DNA from: a virus
Length of the DNA stretch: 33,062 nt
Direction: 5' to 3' (one strand)
Virus record (IMG/VR): IMGVR_UViG_3300010151_000067
Coordinates: 1 to 33,062 of that record
Positions 11,813 to 19,857 of the stretch are shown here, in pieces. The position numbers were made by a program, and so were the translations under genes. A model generated the notes under the pieces. That model ran no database searches. It saw only the letters and a program-made list of their open reading frames with translations, and was not told the origin of the DNA. How positions within the stretch are numbered: position 1 is the stretch's first letter; each line of letters starts with the position of its first letter.

Positions 11813-13834
11813 ATGACATCCCCTCTCAAAACAATCGAAGGCAAGGAGGTCTACTTCTCCGCGTCTTCGGCGAACGGCTTCCGTGCATGCCAACGCCGCT
11901 GGTGGTTCCGCAAGGTCCTGGGATTCCAGGAACCCCAAGGGGCTGCGCTGATCTTCGGCATCGGCGTACATGCCATCTTCGAGGAGTTCCTGAAGACGGG
12001 GGAGGTGCTTGCACCCGGAGTAGTCCGAGATGGTGTCGAGATCACCCGAGAGATGGTCCGTAGGGCCACGCCAGGGTTCGGCAAGCTACCCACGGGGTAT
12101 CTGATTGAAGAGTGGCTAGACAGGCTTGTATTGGCCTCTGGTGACGAGGGCACCATGAGGGCAGTCGGAAAGATCGACATGCACAAGCCGGACAGGTTGT
12201 TGCCCACCGGGGAGACTCGACTCCACATCATTGACCACAAGACCTCGTCCGACCCTGAGAAGTGGGGGCACACCCCCGACACCTTGGCGACAGATCCCCA
12301 GGGACTCTTCTACGCGGCCTGCAAGAGGAGGGCCGGGGGGACGCAGGGAGATGTAGACTTCTCCCACCACATCGTCGCCAAGAGAGGGACCCCCCGAACC
12401 TATATGGTGGACGCCACGATGTCGTGGTCCACCATCGAACGCGCCTGGAAGAAGGCACAGGAAATCGCAAGCCAGATGCTCGTCGTCGGAAAGGGCGCAC
12501 GATCTGTCGGAGAACAAGACTCCGTACCCTACAACCGAAAGTCCTGCTTCTCTTACGGGCAGCAGTGCCCCTTCGCAGCGCAATGCAACGCGCAGGGGAA
12601 CAAAGGACTCTTCTCAGTTACAAGCGGCTTCGATGCCGCACGAAAAGATCACCACGAGGAACCTAAAATGTCCCTATTCGAAAAGATGAGAAAACGAACA
12701 GACCCTGGATCTAAAGAACCAGAAACCCGCGTGACCCCTGACCGGGTGTCCTTGGGTGTTGTCAGCAAAGGGCAGATCCAAGAAATCGCAGAGGCGATTG
12801 GCTCGGAGGAGGACATCACGCTGGGCACGATCCAGGACCACGCAACCAAGGGAGGACTGAACCCCTCCCATGTACCCAACCTGGTAGCCGCGTTCTTGCC
12901 GGACGAACTGCCGGAGGAGTCCGCCGGCTTGGCGGAGCAGGGGGAGGACACGCTCCTTTCTGGGCAATCGCCAGAGGAAATCATCCACCAGCTGGCCAAC
13001 GAAGATCGCGTAGCGCAGCTGCTTGGCATCAAGTCCAAGGACGCCTGGTCGTCGATCCTTCCGTCTGCGGAGGAGGAAATCCTTCGCCTGGCGGTAGACT
13101 CCCCTCTGGCGGAGGACTGGCAACGGGCGATCATTCAAGCACAGCTGGATGCCATTGACGCCCCCATCCCTTGGAAGGCAGAGAAGAACGCCAGGATCGT
13201 CCAGTGCTGCGAGCACATCCTGTTGCTTCCTCCGACACCAGGGGCACTCAGCCTGGCAGATGTCCGGGCGGCAATAGAAGATGCGGCGATCTACAAGAAG
13301 CTCCGACCGGCAACCCTGGACCAGGTCTACACCTACTTGGGTTTGCACGTCTCCTTCCAGGACACACAAGAGGGTCTGGTCCGTGTCTCCCTGTGGGACA
13401 CTGCCGAAGAGCCTCCCGCAGAGATGGCAGCGCCGGAAGCGGCACCCCCCGCACCGGCTCCCGTCATTCCTGTCGTCAACGACAGGGCCTTCTTCATGGA
13501 AGGACCCGAACCTGCGGGGGATTTGACGGTCCTGTGCGTCCAGGTCATCCCCATGGGAGTGGCCGTCCGGGATCTGTACGAGACAGGCCTGGTCCGCCAG
13601 GCAATCGAGACGGTGCAGGCACGCATCAACGGAGGGGTACACTGGCGGGTCTTCAATGACTACGGCGACACAGGTCCTCGGCGTGTGGTCCTTGAGACGG
13701 AGCGAAGGCTCCTCCAAGGAGAGACGCTACCCACTGGTTGGTGGTACATTGACAGGAGCGATCCGCTTCTGTCGGCAGATCTTTTAGCTGTTCTACGGTC
13801 CGCAGGGGCCATCGCAATTCGGGGAGTAATCTAA
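11813..13834 (+). CDS. Cas4/AddB-like PD-(D/E)XK nuclease with long C-terminal extension, 673 aa
   Basis: The ATG at 11813 follows CCGGAGTAGT. Residues 1-262 form a PD-(D/E)XK_1 (RecB/Cas4-type) nuclease: SASSANGFRACQRRWWFRK, GxxxH (His53), GKIDMH (Asp122), IIDHKTS (Asp141, Lys143) and QxxxY (Gln163, Tyr167). Cys26 with Cys245, Cys252 and Cys258 match the four cysteines of the [4Fe-4S] cluster in Cas4 and AddB. Family members are exonucleases used in recombination and end processing. Residues 286-673 match nothing I know and hold a Pro/Ala-rich linker (about 545-562). An in-frame ATG at 12668 (Met286, MSLFEKMRKR) has GAGG 8 nt upstream, so the C-terminal part may also be made separately. Confidence 0.88.
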   Translation: MTSPLKTIEGKEVYFSASSANGFRACQRRWWFRKVLGFQEPQGAALIFGIGVHAIFEEFLKTGEVLAPGVVRDGVEITREMVRRATPGFGKLPTGYLIEEWLDRLVLASGDEGTMRAVGKIDMHKPDRLLPTGETRLHIIDHKTSSDPEKWGHTPDTLATDPQGLFYAACKRRAGGTQGDVDFSHHIVAKRGTPRTYMVDATMSWSTIERAWKKAQEIASQMLVVGKGARSVGEQDSVPYNRKSCFSYGQQCPFAAQCNAQGNKGLFSVTSGFDAARKDHHEEPKMSLFEKMRKRTDPGSKEPETRVTPDRVSLGVVSKGQIQEIAEAIGSEEDITLGTIQDHATKGGLNPSHVPNLVAAFLPDELPEESAGLAEQGEDTLLSGQSPEEIIHQLANEDRVAQLLGIKSKDAWSSILPSAEEEILRLAVDSPLAEDWQRAIIQAQLDAIDAPIPWKAEKNARIVQCCEHILLLPPTPGALSLADVRAAIEDAAIYKKLRPATLDQVYTYLGLHVSFQDTQEGLVRVSLWDTAEEPPAEMAAPEAAPPAPAPVIPVVNDRAFFMEGPEPAGDLTVLCVQVIPMGVAVRDLYETGLVRQAIETVQARINGGVHWRVFNDYGDTGPRRVVLETERRLLQGETLPTGWWYIDRSDPLLSADLLAVLRSAGAIAIRGVI

Positions 13835-14145
13835 TGCAAGCAGATGAAATTCTTAGGGCCTATGTCGCATCTCTCATCCTGGAAGGATGTATTGATCATG
13901 TAGAAATCAAAAGTGGAGCGGGCTTCGGCGTGTGCCTGGGCAGGGTCCTGGGGGAAGAGCTTATCTTCGTTCATCGACATGTCAGCAGCTTCGAGCTTGA
14001 GGACGAAGAGAACGTCCAAAAGGTGATCTTGTCCCAAATTGAATCCGCCATGGAGGAGTTGGACCAGGCAGTGATCCATCATGCGGGACACATGGGGATG
14101 CTGCCTTGGGGGGCAGGAAGTGCCGACACCGAACAAGTTCACTAA
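13834..14145 (+). CDS. Unknown protein, 103 aa
   Basis: The ATG at 13834 shares a base with the upstream TAA and has GGGGAG 8 nt before it. The product MQADEILRAYVASLILEG has beta-rich (VEIKSGAGFGVCLGRVLGEE) then acidic helical character (DEENVQKVILSQIESAMEEL). No family is recognised; it may be an accessory to the nuclease or to replication. Confidence 0.75.
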   Translation: MQADEILRAYVASLILEGCIDHVEIKSGAGFGVCLGRVLGEELIFVHRHVSSFELEDEENVQKVILSQIESAMEELDQAVIHHAGHMGMLPWGAGSADTEQVH

Positions 14146-14491
14146 TGTCGTCGCCCGGAAAATCCGGGAGCTTCACTTCTATGATGGGTGGGGGATAAGA
14201 GAGCTTGCCCGCCGATACAAGGCCCGTGAACTGACGATCAGACGCGTCCTCGAAGGGGAAACCTACGAGGGGGCGGGGGGTCCGTCGAACAGGTTCGGGG
14301 AGGCACCCAAGGAAGTGAAGCGCCCCAAGTCTCGCCACAAGAGAGAATCACGGCACGGATTAAACACTGCCCTGACGAAGTGCAAGAAGAGGTCCTGGTC
14401 GGAAGCAAAGATCGACCAGTTCAAGGCCCCCCGGTGGGTCGTGGATGCACACCTGGTGCCCACTTTCGACGGCAAACCCCACGACGAGTAG
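14120..14491 (+). CDS. Helix-turn-helix protein, 123 aa
   Basis: The start is uncertain. GTG at 14120 (MPTPNKFTNVVARK) gives the usual boundary of this HTH type and has a GGGGGGCAGGAA stretch before it. ATG at 14081 would add 13 residues that look like read-through of the overlapped gene. The N-terminal domain VARKIRELHFYDGWGIRELA then RRYKARELTIRRVLEGETY is a classic phage HTH (compare sequences of the form RELARRYGVSxSTISRIL). The C-terminus is basic (RPKSRHKRESRHG). It probably binds DNA. Confidence 0.78.
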   Translation: MPTPNKFTNVVARKIRELHFYDGWGIRELARRYKARELTIRRVLEGETYEGAGGPSNRFGEAPKEVKRPKSRHKRESRHGLNTALTKCKKRSWSEAKIDQFKAPRWVVDAHLVPTFDGKPHDE

Positions 14492-14494
14492 ACC

Positions 14495-14971
14495 ATGTTC
14501 CGCCCCTTCGAAGTCAATGAAATCGTAGCGATCTGGCGGGAGGGGCGGAGAGTGTCCACCGCAGAGGTGGCCTTCGTTCACGAAGGAGGGGTCGTGGAAC
14601 TGATAGACGGGAGTTGCTGGTACACCAACGGCAGACCCATCTGCGGAGATCAAACCAGACGACTGACCCAACTCTCAGACAGAGATTTGGAGAACCTGGA
14701 GCGTAAGAAGCAAGCCGCAAGAGTGGCAGAGTTAATGCGGCACCTGATCTACGGGAACCGCCTTTTTCGCCTGACACCGGAGCGTCTGGTGGGTCTGGAG
14801 AGGACACTTGCTAACGCATGTGCGGAGGTCCTTCAGCGAAGTTACTCTACGCTCCCGGCTGCACACAAGCAAGCCACCCTGTCCCGTAGCCTCGCTACGC
14901 TTGAACGAAAATTGGAGTCGGCAGAAAAAGCTGCTGTCTCTGATATGGAGCAGCCCCTTGAAGGTGAATGA
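14495..14971 (+). CDS. Unknown protein, 158 aa
   Basis: The ATG at 14495 lies 3 nt after the previous stop, with only a weak SD. The first 60 residues look beta-rich (AEVAFVHEGGVVELIDGSCW), and the rest is a long charged helical region (RDLENLERKKQAARVAELMR; LATLERKLESAEKAA) that may form a coiled coil. It overlaps the primase start by 14 nt. No family is recognised. Confidence 0.72.
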   Translation: MFRPFEVNEIVAIWREGRRVSTAEVAFVHEGGVVELIDGSCWYTNGRPICGDQTRRLTQLSDRDLENLERKKQAARVAELMRHLIYGNRLFRLTPERLVGLERTLANACAEVLQRSYSTLPAAHKQATLSRSLATLERKLESAEKAAVSDMEQPLEGE

Positions 14972-17369
14972 CGTAAGAATCCCGGTATTTAGCAGTAGAT
15001 ATTCAGCGGCTTGGGGGAAGTGTGAGGACTTCTCGATCACGCCAGACATGGAGCGGGCTACCCTGACGCCTATCCAGGAGGCCCTGGAGGCCGAGTACGG
15101 CACAGACGCCCACGGGGCGAGCTACCACGTACTGGAAGAGGACGGCTGTTTTCGCCTGGCGAAGGACTGTATCCGGAACACGGATGTCCATGCGGCAGTC
15201 AAGGTCCAGGTCGCGATGATTGATCTGGACAGGAACCCCCACACCTTGTGGGACTCCGCAGAGAACGCCATCCAGACCGTCGCGACCCTGGCAGCCCTGT
15301 TCCCCGACGCTGTCATCTTCACGACCCGGCGCGGGGTTCGTATGGTCTACGCCTACGATCAACCCTTGGCCCCCATGGCATACGAGAGCGCGTGCAAGAG
15401 ACTGGTCGCTGCCATAGACAAGGTGTTGCGATCAGCAGACATCAAGCTGGACGTGGACCAGACCACGACACAGTGGACCCGGATCTTCCGGATGCCCAAG
15501 GTGATCCGAGACGGTCGGGCGACATGGAAGGACTCCCAATTCATTTTGCACATCCCCGTAGACTGGAGCACGGTCCCGTCTCACCGGGAGAATATCGCGA
15601 GCGCAAAGGGCGAGCCTGCCGAGGAGTTCGAATATCGTGACCCCCCTTCGGTTCCGCAGGTACAACCTGTGTCCGAGGAGGAGTGGAAAAATGTGATCAA
15701 TACTCTCGCCGAACCCCTGGCCCGCGCAGGACTGAACGGGCTCCTGGGGAAGCTGCGGGAGGGCCAGCCGTTCTTCTCTGCGGGCGAACGAAACGCGACG
15801 ACATACCGGGTTCTTTCTCAGTTTTTGGAGGTATTCTACTCCATCGCAGGGCACGAGCCTGTGCCGGAGGAGGTCTACCGTCTGTTCCGGGACGCCACTG
15901 CGGCTACACGGGGACAGACACACGCCCACGAGGCCCTTTCAGAACTGTGGGGAATGATCTCCCGTATGGTAGATGCCCGCAGGTACGTTGAGCAGTCAAT
16001 CGAGGTGCCCCTCCCGCGAAGGACGACCCTCACTCCCTGGGGGACCCTGCCCATTCTGGCGTACACAGGGGGCAGATCTCGCTACATCTGGAACCCGGCC
16101 CGCAACAACTACACGGACCCCATCAGCAGTGTGGCGGCACTGAAGGCCATGTTCTCCGACATCTGGGGGAGCACATACCAGCCCCCTGTCTCGATCAGCG
16201 AGGAGCTTTTGCTTCACATGTACGGGACGCACATCGACGAAGTGGTGCTTGATCTGGCATCGGAACGCCCTCACATCGAGGACAACACGGAGAGGGGGCG
16301 CGCACTCGTCCTTCCGGTGGGCCGACGGCTGCTGGTGAACCCGGAGTACGACCCGGACGTTGCCCAGTGGTTGAAGCTCCTCGGAGGGGACGATTCTGAA
16401 GGGCTCCTGGACTGGCTCCACTGGAGCCTCCAACTCAACGAACCCCTCTGCGCCCTGTACCTCTACGGACCCAAAGGTGCGGGCAAGGGAATGATCGCTC
16501 AGGCACTGTCTGCCTTCTGGTCGGGGATCTTCGTGAAGTTCGACGAAGCCGTCGGACACTTCAACGGGAGGCTGAGACAGAGCCCGATCATCTGGTTGGA
16601 TGAGAACAGCAACGCGACCAACACGGGTGCGTTCCGTTCTTTGATCGGCAACTCGGCCCACACCGTGGAGCGCAAGTTCATGGACACCGAGACGCTGCGC
16701 GGCAACGTGCGTCTGATCATTACCGCGAACAACGAAGACGCTCTCTCCCTGGGCGACGTGCAAACGATCTTTGACGTAGAGGCCGTTACCCAGCGCGTCA
16801 GGTTCGTCCGGCTGGGAGAGGAGGCCTCCACGTTCCTCCGTGAGCGCGGTGGGCGGCAGTGGACAAACGACTGGGTCGTAGATTCGAGAGGGCAACCAGG
16901 GCGGGTCGGACGACACCTCATGTGGTTGGTCCAAAACCACGTACCTACTGCCCTGGGATCTCGCTTCCGGGTGGAGGGCAAACCCACGTCGTGGCACTAC
17001 AAGGCCCTCTACTCCGGAGATGTTGGGGCCGTCCTCGCGTATCTGGCAGAGGAATTGGCGAAGGGCGGCCCAGCTGCCTCCGTCCGACATGTAGATGGGA
17101 GGGTCGTAGTCAACATCGTGCGGTTCCTCTCCAACGGCTACGTGACGGGAGCCCTGCGGTCAGAAGGCGTGGATCAAAAGGCCATGCGTAGGACGCTGGA
17201 CTCCATCTGTCGGGATAGCGACACCATCCGAGAGGGGGACAGTGTGTGGAGCGTGGTCCCTCTGTCGATCATCTCAGACATGCCACAGACCGTGTACCGT
17301 AAAGAGAAGGCCTACTGGCGCGTCCAAGACATCCTCCGCCAAGAAACCGAAGAAACCCAGGTGGCCTAG
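14958..17369 (+). CDS. Primase-helicase (AEP-like primase plus SF3 helicase), 803 aa
   Basis: The start is taken as TTG at 14958, with GGAG (14947-14950) 7 nt upstream; the frame stays open to 14808 but that stretch overlaps the upstream gene. The N-terminal part shows the primase hhDhD motif (MIDLDRN, Asp89 and Asp91), FTTRRGVRMVYAY and LDVDQTTTQWTRIFRMPK, as in archaeo-eukaryotic-type phage primases. The C-terminal part is a superfamily 3 helicase: Walker A GPKGAGKG (504-511), Walker B IIWLDEN (Asp548, Glu549) and RLIITANNED (motif C). It would open DNA and prime the polymerase encoded downstream. The length fits D5/DUF5906-type fusions. Confidence 0.9.
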   Translation: MKVNDVRIPVFSSRYSAAWGKCEDFSITPDMERATLTPIQEALEAEYGTDAHGASYHVLEEDGCFRLAKDCIRNTDVHAAVKVQVAMIDLDRNPHTLWDSAENAIQTVATLAALFPDAVIFTTRRGVRMVYAYDQPLAPMAYESACKRLVAAIDKVLRSADIKLDVDQTTTQWTRIFRMPKVIRDGRATWKDSQFILHIPVDWSTVPSHRENIASAKGEPAEEFEYRDPPSVPQVQPVSEEEWKNVINTLAEPLARAGLNGLLGKLREGQPFFSAGERNATTYRVLSQFLEVFYSIAGHEPVPEEVYRLFRDATAATRGQTHAHEALSELWGMISRMVDARRYVEQSIEVPLPRRTTLTPWGTLPILAYTGGRSRYIWNPARNNYTDPISSVAALKAMFSDIWGSTYQPPVSISEELLLHMYGTHIDEVVLDLASERPHIEDNTERGRALVLPVGRRLLVNPEYDPDVAQWLKLLGGDDSEGLLDWLHWSLQLNEPLCALYLYGPKGAGKGMIAQALSAFWSGIFVKFDEAVGHFNGRLRQSPIIWLDENSNATNTGAFRSLIGNSAHTVERKFMDTETLRGNVRLIITANNEDALSLGDVQTIFDVEAVTQRVRFVRLGEEASTFLRERGGRQWTNDWVVDSRGQPGRVGRHLMWLVQNHVPTALGSRFRVEGKPTSWHYKALYSGDVGAVLAYLAEELAKGGPAASVRHVDGRVVVNIVRFLSNGYVTGALRSEGVDQKAMRRTLDSICRDSDTIREGDSVWSVVPLSIISDMPQTVYRKEKAYWRVQDILRQETEETQVA

Positions 17370-19063
17370 TGTCCAAGAAAAGCGAGATGAAGAGGATCTG
17401 CGGCCTCCCCCGGAGACAGCCTTGGGAGGGCAGGGCGTTGCCTCCCAAGACGGCGGCGCTGGCAGACAGGCTCCTGCCGATCCAAAGAGAGCTGTTGGCC
17501 GACCTCGAAACGGCACCGGCACCCTGCGGGGTGCTGGGGGACGTGGGTGCGGGGTTCGGAAAGACCCTCCCCTCCTTCCTTGCACCCCACATCCTGGGGC
17601 TACTGGGACACCAGTCCTTGTTGATCGTACCTGCGGACCTGGTGAACAAGACACACAACGATCACGCAGAGTGGCTTGAGATCTTCCCCGAGTTGCAGGA
17701 TACCTTTCCAGAGGTAATAAGTGCGTCGGTATTATCTCACCCAAAATACGCGGACGTGCTCTTTGATCGCAACCCTGCTCTACTTATATTGGATGAAGCA
17801 CACACGTTCTCGGACCCTAAAAGTGCACGTACAAGGCGGTTAATCCGCTACATGCAACAGAACCCGAAGACCCGCGTGATGGCGTTATCCGGGACACTCA
17901 CCCACAAGCAGCTGTACCGCCTGTCTCACCTGGCCGAGTTGGTCCTGCGGGAACACTCCTTCCTTCCCTTGGAGGAAGGCGCGCTGGATCAGTGGTCCAT
18001 GGTGCTGGATTACGGTGTCACACCGGACAACCGTTCGATGGAAGAGCTTGATCTGCTTGTGGACTGGGCACGTCTGCCCCGACCAAAGCGCACTTCGATC
18101 TTCTCCAGGGACGCCCACAGCGGCACGATGATGGCGACATACCGTGCCGCCTATCGGGAGCGCAGATCCAGCACCCCTCTGGTGGTGTGTACGCCGGACG
18201 CGAGCGTTCGGGCAAGCCTCAACTTGAGGAAGTGGGAGTGTGACGTGCCGTCCTCCGTGCTCAAGGCCCTGGGCGATCTGAGCGAGAAGTGGGAGCTACC
18301 CGACGGGACCGAGTTGGTGGACACCCTGGAGATCTACCGGCACGCGGCCACCCTGTCCTGGGGGTTCTACTACAAGATCAACTACCACGGGGAGGGTGTG
18401 CGGGAGTGGTTGGACACCCGCAGAGCCTGGGGCAAGGCCGTCCGCACGCAGATCGAGTACATACAAGGGTACGCCAACCTGGACAGCCCTGCCCGAGTAC
18501 AAGAAGCCGCCTCGAAGGGCAAGGCACACCCACGGGTCTGTGACGCCTGGAGAGCATGGGGTGCCATACGAGATCTCGTCCAGACAGAGCAGACCGTTGT
18601 CTGGGTGGATGAAGACAAAGAGCTGTTGCACCGCGCCATAGACTACGTGGTGGAAAAACAGAGGGCAATTCTGTGGTATAGATCGAAAGCCGTTGAAGAC
18701 GCTATCGCAGAGCATGGCGCGATTCCCGTGTTTGGAGCGGGAACAAACGCCCCTGGCCCAGACACACCTCTCGTCGCCTGTTCTATTTTCGCCCATGGTA
18801 CAGGAAAGAACTTGCAAGCGTGGTCGGACCAGTTAATAATGGAACATCCAAACGGTCACAGAGACTGGGAACAGCTGTTGGCCCGTACCCATAGGCACGG
18901 ACAGACCAGCGACTCCGTATTAGTAGATGTTGCAACTCACACAGATGCAGCGAAAAGATCTCTCTTTCTGGGACTACAGGCTGCCAGATACGCAGAAGAA
19001 ACAGGACCTCAAAGACAGAGACTTTGCTACGCAACTTGGCTTAATCCGCCCAAAAGGGCATAA
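17369..19063 (+). CDS. SNF2-like superfamily 2 helicase, 564 aa
   Basis: The start is GTG at 17369 (sharing a base with the upstream TAG), with AGGTGG 5 nt before it. Motifs are Walker A GDVGAGFGKT (57-66), LLIVPADL (Ia), LILDEAHT (Asp142-His145), ALSGTL (motif III) and ARTHRHGQ (505-512, motif VI, like the RxxRxGQ of SNF2 proteins). The C-terminal RecA domain is short. Phage members of this group remodel DNA or displace bound proteins during replication or recombination. Its place between primase-helicase and polymerase fits this. Confidence 0.9.
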   Translation: MSKKSEMKRICGLPRRQPWEGRALPPKTAALADRLLPIQRELLADLETAPAPCGVLGDVGAGFGKTLPSFLAPHILGLLGHQSLLIVPADLVNKTHNDHAEWLEIFPELQDTFPEVISASVLSHPKYADVLFDRNPALLILDEAHTFSDPKSARTRRLIRYMQQNPKTRVMALSGTLTHKQLYRLSHLAELVLREHSFLPLEEGALDQWSMVLDYGVTPDNRSMEELDLLVDWARLPRPKRTSIFSRDAHSGTMMATYRAAYRERRSSTPLVVCTPDASVRASLNLRKWECDVPSSVLKALGDLSEKWELPDGTELVDTLEIYRHAATLSWGFYYKINYHGEGVREWLDTRRAWGKAVRTQIEYIQGYANLDSPARVQEAASKGKAHPRVCDAWRAWGAIRDLVQTEQTVVWVDEDKELLHRAIDYVVEKQRAILWYRSKAVEDAIAEHGAIPVFGAGTNAPGPDTPLVACSIFAHGTGKNLQAWSDQLIMEHPNGHRDWEQLLARTHRHGQTSDSVLVDVATHTDAAKRSLFLGLQAARYAEETGPQRQRLCYATWLNPPKRA

Positions 19064-19081
19064 CAGAAGGGAAGAACTCAA

Positions 19082-19780
19082 ATGGGTATCTTTAGTGCAG
19101 ACGCAAGCGCAAACAGCCGTCATGGCAGTGCAACGCTAGAAAATACGTGGTGGGACCACGCGACCGACCATGGCGAGCATGTCGCCATGATTGTTTCGAT
19201 GCCGTATAAGGAGACTAAGACGGGCAAGCAGATTGTTCCTGTGGAATCCGTCATTGTCCTGTCGGACATGAGCGACGGCAAAGCTCCTCCGACCCAAGGG
19301 TCAATCCGCACGTTCCTCCGCAACCTGACCGCAAGTGGTCAGCGCGGAAAGATCAACGGACAGGACTTCAAGTCCCTCGTCACGGCTGCCGCTGGCGTGC
19401 CTTTGGCAGAAGAGTTGGCGTTTGAGGCCATTCAGCGTTTGGCTGAACTGACCAACGAGGACGTGCCGTCCGGGCTGGGACAGAGCACCAAATCTGCTAT
19501 CCTCATTGGACAGCGGGATGCTCTCATCGAGACTCTAATGGAGCAGTGGACTGAGGGCATGGGCCTGGAAGGCGCAGGACGCCTGTACAAGGTCAGCGTG
19601 TACCCAAAGGTCCGGGAGCGTGATGGAGCGGTCTTTACCAACTTCCGCTTCTTCCCCCTCCGAGAGGACGAAAGGGAGATGTTACGAGAGATCGCCGCCG
19701 CCGGACCCCAGGGCATTGCCTTGGGTAACAACACGGTGAACATCCCTGCGGATATCGCAGAGACAGCAGGCCTCCTCTAA
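19082..19780 (+). CDS. Unknown replication-module protein, 232 aa (possible ssDNA-binding role)
   Basis: The ATG at 19082 is preceded by AGAAGGGAAGAACTCAA. The product has a beta-rich first part (HVAMIVSMPYKETKTGK; VPVESVIVLSDMSDGK), a helical middle (SIRTFLRNL; ELAFEAIQRLAELT) and a second beta part (LYKVSVYPKVRERDG; FTNFRFFPL). I do not recognise the family. Location between helicase and polymerase, and a strong hairpin just after the gene, would suit a highly expressed ssDNA-binding protein; that is inference only. Confidence 0.75.
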   Translation: MGIFSADASANSRHGSATLENTWWDHATDHGEHVAMIVSMPYKETKTGKQIVPVESVIVLSDMSDGKAPPTQGSIRTFLRNLTASGQRGKINGQDFKSLVTAAAGVPLAEELAFEAIQRLAELTNEDVPSGLGQSTKSAILIGQRDALIETLMEQWTEGMGLEGAGRLYKVSVYPKVRERDGAVFTNFRFFPLREDEREMLREIAAAGPQGIALGNNTVNIPADIAETAGLL

Positions 19781-19793
19781 AACTCCCCGCCCT

Positions 19794-19835
19794 GCCGGAG
19801 GAGGTCGCATTGCCCTCCCAATGCCCTCCTCCGGC
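19794..19835 (+). terminator. Compound hairpin between the 232-aa gene and the polymerase
   Basis: GCCGGAGGAGG (19794-19804) pairs perfectly with CCTCCTCCGGC (19825-19835), and inside it GCATTG (19807-19812) pairs with CAATGC (19819-19824). No long T-run follows (TTTGCG), so it may be a partial terminator, an attenuator or an RNA-processing or stability element 22 nt before the polymerase start. Confidence 0.6.
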
Positions 19836-19857
19836 TTTGCGTCACATAGGAGATGGT

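Noticed and set aside
14808-14957. Longer N-terminus for the primase-helicase
   Set aside because: It overlaps the 158-aa gene almost fully in another frame, and an SD supports TTG 14958.
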